Assembly: GCF_024580735.1 (NCBI RefSeq)
Contig: NZ_JANIJX010000015.1
Span: forward strand, 1 to 64,000
Length of the DNA: 64,000 bases
Direction: 5' to 3'
Source of the DNA: Brevibacterium moorei
Lineage (GTDB): Bacteria; Actinomycetota; Actinomycetes; Actinomycetales; Brevibacteriaceae
In this document: positions 60,037 through 64,000 of the stretch, piece by piece
Numbering within the stretch: position 1 is the first letter of the stretch
How the letters are laid out: every line of letters begins with the position of its first letter
Program-made: the position numbers and the translations under genes
The notes under the pieces: generated by a model
Databases searched by the model: none
What the model saw: the letters and a program-made list of their open reading frames with translations, nothing else
What the model was told of the DNA's origin: nothing

Positions 60037-61041
60037 TCAGTCGGTGAGGAGGGAGTCGATGAGGGTGCGGACGCGGGCGGCGATGTCGTCGCGGATCGCG
60101 AGCACCCCGTCCGGGGATGCCAGTGCGGGGTCGGCGACCGGCCAGTCCTCGTAGCGGACGCCGGGCACGACCGGGCAGACGTCGCCGCATCCCATCGTGA
60201 TCACCACGTCGGCGGCGCGGATCGCGTCGTCGGTGAGCGGCTTCGGGAACGCTTCTTCTGCCTCGGTTCCGGTGCCGGTGATCTCGGTGATGAGGTCCCG
60301 CACGTGCGGGTGGATGCCGGCGGCCGGGGTCGACCCGGCCGAGCGGGCCACGACCCGCCCTCCCGAGAGCTGCCGGGTGAGGGCGGCGGCGAGCTGGGAG
60401 CGGCCGGCGTTCGCCACGCACACGAACAGCACCTGCGGCGGCGCGGTCGCCCGGTCTCTCGTGAGGTCGGCGAGGCGTTGCTTGGCGAACCGCTCGGTCA
60501 GCGGGACGAGGTAGCGGGTGATCTTCGCCGACCTCGCCAGCGCGGTGAAGGAGTCGCGCACGATCCCGGTCACCGTCGCCGCCGGCAGTTCCGGGGTGCG
60601 GGCGGCGAGATCCGCGGCGAGATGGGTGATGTGCGCATCCATGTCGGCGAACTCCCCGAAGTCCGCAGACGGAGTCGTCGAGGCGGGGGCGACCACTGCG
60701 GGGGCGAAGGCCTCCAGCAGCGCGGTCACCGCCCCGCGCCGATCGACGGGGATGGAGTACCAGACCCAGGTGCCGCGCCGTTCGGAATCGAGCAGCCCCA
60801 CGGTCTTGAGGACCTTCAGATGGTGGGAGACGGTGGGCTGGGAGACGTCGGCGAGTTCGGCGAGATCGCACACGCAGGACTCGCCGCGCGGATCGGTCGC
60901 GATCGCCGAGAGCATCCGCAGCCGCAGCGGATCGGCGAGGGCTTTGAGCGTGCCCGCGAGAGCCTGCGCGATCTCGGCGCCGATGGCCGGTGCGGCGCTG
61001 GGCGCGCAAACCTCGTCACCGGCTGCGAGGGTGTCGGTCAT
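60037..61041 (-). CDS. ArsR-ArsC fusion: arsenic repressor joined to an arsenate reductase
   Basis: The 334-residue protein has an ArsR-type winged helix at residues about 25-110, with ESCVCDLAELADVSQPTVSHHLKVL bearing the As(III)-binding CVC motif. A helical linker (about 125-195) follows, then a C-terminal ArsC domain with P-loop VLFVCVANAGRSQLA and ITMGCGDVCPVVPG. ATG 61041 overlaps the acr3 stop (ATGA); the frame extends far into acr3 but this is meaningless. The fusion could couple repression to arsenate reduction. It should autoregulate the operon. Confidence 0.93.
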   Translation of the reverse strand: MTDTLAAGDEVCAPSAAPAIGAEIAQALAGTLKALADPLRLRMLSAIATDPRGESCVCDLAELADVSQPTVSHHLKVLKTVGLLDSERRGTWVWYSIPVDRRGAVTALLEAFAPAVVAPASTTPSADFGEFADMDAHITHLAADLAARTPELPAATVTGIVRDSFTALARSAKITRYLVPLTERFAKQRLADLTRDRATAPPQVLFVCVANAGRSQLAAALTRQLSGGRVVARSAGSTPAAGIHPHVRDLITEITGTGTEAEEAFPKPLTDDAIRAADVVITMGCGDVCPVVPGVRYEDWPVADPALASPDGVLAIRDDIAARVRTLIDSLLTD

Positions 61042-62126
61042 GAGCGTGCCTCCACGGCGTAGGGATCGGTGTGGAACCAGCTGCGGGCGGCCCACAGGGA
61101 GACGTAGACGAGGCCGACGAGCACGGGCACCTCGATCAGCGGGCCGACGACACCGGCGAGGGCCTGCCCGCTGGTCGCACCGAAGGTGCCGATGGCGACC
61201 GCGATCGCGAGCTCGAAGTTGTTGCCCGCTGCGGTGAACGCGAGCGTGGTCGAGCGGGCGTAGTTCAGGCCGATGCCCTTGCCGAGCAGGAGTCCTGCGA
61301 ACCACATGATCGCGAAGTACGCCAGCAGTGGCAGCGCGATCCGTGCGACATCCCACGGCTGCGACGTGATCGCCTCGCCCTGCAGGGCGAACAGCAGCAC
61401 GATCGTGAAAAGGAGACCATAGAGCGCGAACGGGCCGATCACGGGGATGAACTTCCCCTCGTACCAGTCGCGCCCCTTCGCCTGCTCGCCGAAGTAGCGG
61501 GTGAGGAACCCCGCCAGGAGCGGGACGCCGAGGAAGACGAGCACGTTGAGCGCGATCTGCCCGACCGAGACGTCCAGTCCCTGGGTGTCGAGGCCGAGCC
61601 AGCCCGGCAGGATGGTGAGGTAGAACCAGCCGAGCAGCGAGAACGCGATCACCTGGAACACCGAGTTGATGAACACCAGCACGGCGGTCGCTTCGCGGTC
61701 GCCGCAGGCGAGGTCGTTCCAGATCACCACCATCGCGATGCAGCGGGCCAGGCCGACGATGATGAGGCCGGTGCGGTACTCGGGCAGATCCGGGAGGAAG
61801 ACCCACGCGAGCGCGAACATCACGGCCGGGCCGACCAGCCAGTTCAAGATCAGGGAGGAGACGAGGAGCTTCTTATCGCCGGTGACGGCGGCGACCTTGT
61901 CGTAGCGGACCTTCGCGAGCACCGGGTACATCATGACGAGCAGGCCGAGCCCGATCGGCACCGAGATGCCGCCGACCTCCATGCGGGCGAGCATCTCGGA
62001 GAGTGCCGGGATGAAGCGGCCGAGCAGGAGGCCCGCGACCATGGCGAGGCCGATCCACACAGGCAGCCACCGGTCGAGGGTGGAGAGGCGCGCGGGCTTG
62101 ACGCGAACAGTAGTTGCGGTACTCAT
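61038..62126 (-). CDS. acr3: Arsenite efflux permease ACR3
   Basis: The 362-residue protein has ten membrane helices of the bile/arsenite/riboflavin transporter superfamily. The catalytic Cys lies in GLARCIAMVVIWNDLACGD, and FTAAGNNFELAIAVAI is the helix-9 motif with essential Glu. It exports arsenite formed by the ArsC enzymes. The ATG overlaps the thioredoxin stop by four bases. Confidence 0.96.
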   Translation of the reverse strand: MSTATTVRVKPARLSTLDRWLPVWIGLAMVAGLLLGRFIPALSEMLARMEVGGISVPIGLGLLVMMYPVLAKVRYDKVAAVTGDKKLLVSSLILNWLVGPAVMFALAWVFLPDLPEYRTGLIIVGLARCIAMVVIWNDLACGDREATAVLVFINSVFQVIAFSLLGWFYLTILPGWLGLDTQGLDVSVGQIALNVLVFLGVPLLAGFLTRYFGEQAKGRDWYEGKFIPVIGPFALYGLLFTIVLLFALQGEAITSQPWDVARIALPLLAYFAIMWFAGLLLGKGIGLNYARSTTLAFTAAGNNFELAIAVAIGTFGATSGQALAGVVGPLIEVPVLVGLVYVSLWAARSWFHTDPYAVEARS

Positions 62127-62449
62127 GCGATCAGGCTCTCGATCTTGCCTGCGATGACGGGCTTCGGGTGCGCGCCGATGAGCACGTCCACGCGCTCACC
62201 ATCCCGGTAGAAGCCGAGCGTCGGGATCGACGTCACCCCCGCCGCCATCACGGCATCGGGGTTCTGGTCGGCGTCGAGCTTGACGATCTTCACCCGGCCG
62301 TCGTACTCGCCGGCGAGGTCTTCCAGGATCGGGGCGATCGCCTTGCACGGCCCGCACCAGGCCGCCCAGATATCGACCACCACAGGGAGATCGGACTGGA
62401 TCACCTCGGCCTCGAACGTGGCATCGGTCACGGTCATGGTCGCGCTCAT
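62123..62449 (-). CDS. trxA: Thioredoxin of the ars operon (ArsX type)
   Basis: The 108-residue thioredoxin has the active site [13 protein letters not shown] (WCGPC) and the cis-Pro loop [13 protein letters not shown]. The operon position suggests it recycles the ArsC enzymes; comparable arsT-arsX pairs have been reported in Microbacterium ars operons. It is coupled to trxB and acr3 by 4-bp overlaps. Confidence 0.94.
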   Translation of the reverse strand: MSATMTVTDATFEAEVIQSDLPVVVDIWAAWCGPCKAIAPILEDLAGEYDGRVKIVKLDADQNPDAVMAAGVTSIPTLGFYRDGERVDVLIGAHPKPVIAGKIESLIA

Positions 62450-63414
62450 GCGGACACCTCCAGAAGTTCAGAATCAAGGTCCTCGGCAGGCAGGCCGGCG
62501 AGGAAGTGCTGCGCGTCGAGGGCGGCAGCGCACCCGGTCCCCGCGGCGGTGATCGCCTGCCGGTAACGGCGGTCGACGAGATCCCCGGCGGCGAACACGC
62601 CCGGCAGGTTCGTCGCGGTCGTGGGGTGCTCGACGAGCACGTAGCCGTCGTCGTCGAGGTCGACCTGGCCGGTCAGCAGCTCCGAGCGCGGGTCGTGTCC
62701 GATCGCGACGAACACCCCGGTCACGGGCAGGACGCGCTCCTCGCCGGTGCCGGTGTCGCGCAACCGGAGGCCCTCGACGCGGGTCTCGCCAAGGATGCCC
62801 GCGACCTCGCTGTTCCAGGAGACCTCGATCTTCGGATCCGCGAGCACCCGCTCGGCCATGATCTTCGACGCCCGGAACGCCTCACGCCGGTGCACGATCG
62901 TCACCTTCGACGCGAAGCGGGTCAGGAACAAGGCTTCCTCCATCGCGGAGTCCCCGCCGCCGATGACGGCGATCTCCTGGTCGCGGAAGAAGAATCCGTC
63001 ACAGGTCGCGCACCACGACAAGCCGTGCCCCGACAGCCGCTCCTCTTCGGGCAGCCCGAGCTTGCGGTAGGCGGAGCCGGTGGTGAGGATCACACTGCGC
63101 GCCTCGAAGGTCTCGCCCGCACCCGTCTCGATCCTCTTGACGGCGCCAGCCAGGTCGATGCGGGTCGCGTCATCGAGGAGGATGCGGGCGCCGAAGCGCT
63201 CGGCCTGCGCCCGCATCGACTCCATCAGATCCGGACCCTGCACCCCGTCCGTGAACCCCGGGAAGTTCTCCACCTCGGTCGTCGTCATCAGCGAACCACC
63301 CGCCGACACCGACCCCGCGATCACCACCGGCGCAAGCCCCGCCCGAGCCGCGTACACCGCGGCCGTATACCCCGCCGGACCAGACCCGACAATCACTACC
63401 TGTTGCATCGACAT
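62446..63414 (-). CDS. trxB: Thioredoxin reductase of the ars operon (ArsT type)
   Basis: The 322-residue flavoprotein reduces thioredoxin with NADPH. It has FAD motif [20 protein letters not shown], redox-active [13 protein letters not shown] (CATC), NADPH motif [16 protein letters not shown] and C-terminal [23 protein letters not shown]. It is the first gene of the ars operon. Start is ATG 63414 or the ATG two codons on. Because it is driven by the ars promoter it may be separate from the housekeeping copy. Confidence 0.95.
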   Translation of the reverse strand: MSMQQVVIVGSGPAGYTAAVYAARAGLAPVVIAGSVSAGGSLMTTTEVENFPGFTDGVQGPDLMESMRAQAERFGARILLDDATRIDLAGAVKRIETGAGETFEARSVILTTGSAYRKLGLPEEERLSGHGLSWCATCDGFFFRDQEIAVIGGGDSAMEEALFLTRFASKVTIVHRREAFRASKIMAERVLADPKIEVSWNSEVAGILGETRVEGLRLRDTGTGEERVLPVTGVFVAIGHDPRSELLTGQVDLDDDGYVLVEHPTTATNLPGVFAAGDLVDRRYRQAITAAGTGCAAALDAQHFLAGLPAEDLDSELLEVSA

Positions 63415-63450
63415 GCTTCTATATTCACACTCATCGAATCAGCCCGCAAG
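63415..63450 (-). promoter_or_regulatory. Likely ars operon promoter/operator
   Basis: On the minus strand, ATTCGAT...TGTGAATATAGAAGC precedes trxB. ATTC/GAAT arms 10 nt apart could be an ArsR half-site pair, and TATAGA or GAATAT a -10. The match to known ArsR operators is only loose. Confidence 0.3.
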
Positions 63451-63487
63451 TGGGATCGTCGCCCGCCGCGAAGTGTTTGCCCGGTGT

Positions 63488-63796
63488 TCACCTCGCCGCA
63501 CGCTCGGGCAGATGATCGATCGGGCTGGCCTCAAGAGTGCCTTGATCGGTGACGGTGTAGCGCAGGGCTCCCTCGACGCTGATGCCGAAGAGGTCGCAGA
63601 TGCGTCGGATGTCGCCGCCGGTCTGCTCGACTTCGTAGAGAATCCGGTCGGTGCGCAGCGCCTGGGCGGTGACACCGGCTTTCTTCCAGGGGAAGTTCCG
63701 GCTGGGCGGCGAGAGACGGGGCGCGGTCTGGGTGGTAACGAGCAGGTAGGGGTTCTTCGTCTCAGGCCAGCGTGTAGCGCGTCGATGAAGCCGGGC
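63488..63796 (-). pseudogene. Integrase/recombinase C-terminal fragment
   Basis: The frame has WPETKNPYLLVTTQTAP, VTAQALRTDRILYEVEQTGG and DIRRICDLFGISVEGALRY. This is like the C-terminal region of actinobacterial site-specific integrases in which a small HTH follows a NPHLLV segment. Upstream parts are absent or out of frame. It lies just beyond the ars operon and is a mobile-element scar. Confidence 0.6.
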
Positions 63797-63827
63797 CTGG
63801 CACGGGCGGGCGGGCGCACCTGCGGGT

Positions 63828-64000
63828 ATGAGACCTCTTCCTGATGCCCCCGATCGCTCCTCCGCGGCAGTCGTGCCGGTGTCGGTGCCGCTGCTCGTAC
63901 TCGACGTCCAGTCCGATGGCACGCTGACCGCGCGGCTCGATGGGCAGGAGCTGGCTCCGCCGGATGGGGTGGAGGCGTGGCGGCGGGGGATGTTCGGGCA
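63828..64000 (+). CDS. N-terminal part of an unidentified protein (partial)
   Basis: ATG 63828 opens a frame to the window edge: RPLPDAPDRSSAAVVPVS, then LLVLDVQSDGTLTARLDGQ and APPDGVEAWRRGMF. It resembles small N-terminal domains of conjugation-related actinobacterial proteins, but I cannot name it. No clear ribosome site is seen. It overlaps the N-terminal end of the open minus frame that holds the integrase fragment. Confidence 0.4.
   Translation, partial: MRPLPDAPDRSSAAVVPVSVPLLVLDVQSDGTLTARLDGQELAPPDGVEAWRRGMFG

Noticed and set aside
60037-61806. A 589-codon frame suggesting an ACR3-ArsR-ArsC triple fusion
   Set aside because: The first 255 codons are an out-of-frame reading of acr3; the ArsR start at 61041 overlaps the acr3 stop in the usual ATGA way.
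1-64000. CRISPR arrays, rRNA, tRNA or riboswitches
   Set aside because: No regularly spaced repeats, cloverleaf-like segments or known aptamer cores were seen in the intergenic regions.

Overview
The window is high-GC chromosomal DNA from an actinomycete. It carries three mycothiol genes (mshA, mshD, mscR), carD, an atypical glnR, the regX3/senX3 phosphate two-component system, DUF2516 and FUSC membrane proteins, and a fused ispDF. These fit Micrococcales best. A Brevibacterium- or Microbacterium-like host is plausible, but nothing here fixes the genus. I saw no rRNA, tRNA or CRISPR array.

The left and centre (1-50.6 kb) look like core chromosome. In order: a YceI protein; cysS-rlmB; adhP divergent from mscR plus an MBL hydrolase; a small excisionase-like HTH protein; ispDF and carD; a lipoprotein; regX3-senX3 divergent from phoU; an interrupted AbiEi/DUF559-type gene enclosed by two inverted copies of a 74-bp palindrome (12647-14191); gpmA; ybjN-mshA; a methyltransferase; an alpha/beta hydrolase with DUF2516; azlCD and a FUSC transporter; pepN; an LLM oxidoreductase; gabT; ygfZ; an operon of a 35-codon ORF, nitrobindin and a truncated DUF4012-type protein; glnR-mshD-ppk1-mutT1; a two-gene wall-glycopolymer cassette (Stealth phosphotransferase plus GT2/CDP-glycerol polymerase); pstSCAB behind a three-unit PHO box; PiT-DUF47; and a few membrane, lipoprotein and permease genes.

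Phosphate is the main theme: sensing (senX3/regX3/phoU), high-affinity uptake (pst), low-affinity uptake (PiT/DUF47), polyphosphate storage (ppk1) and a probable phosphate-containing wall polymer all lie within about 35 kb. Mycothiol synthesis and mycothiol-dependent formaldehyde oxidation form a second theme.

The right end (50.6-64 kb) is an accessory region. It starts at the gntP terminator with an HTH protein, a broken serine recombinase and a headless MobF relaxase. Next come a TetR-controlled reductase operon (DUF1304, CurA-like, Qor-like), a class M sirtuin with a frameshifted zinc macrodomain gene, an MFS remnant, and a compact arsenic operon (trxB-trxA-acr3-arsRC fusion-arsC-arsO) whose junctions are almost all 4-bp stop/start overlaps. 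It ends with an integrase fragment and an open-ended ORF.

At least ten genes share a TAnnnT -10 hexamer placed 6-8 nt before an ATG/GTG, which suggests leaderless transcripts. I used this to choose several starts.
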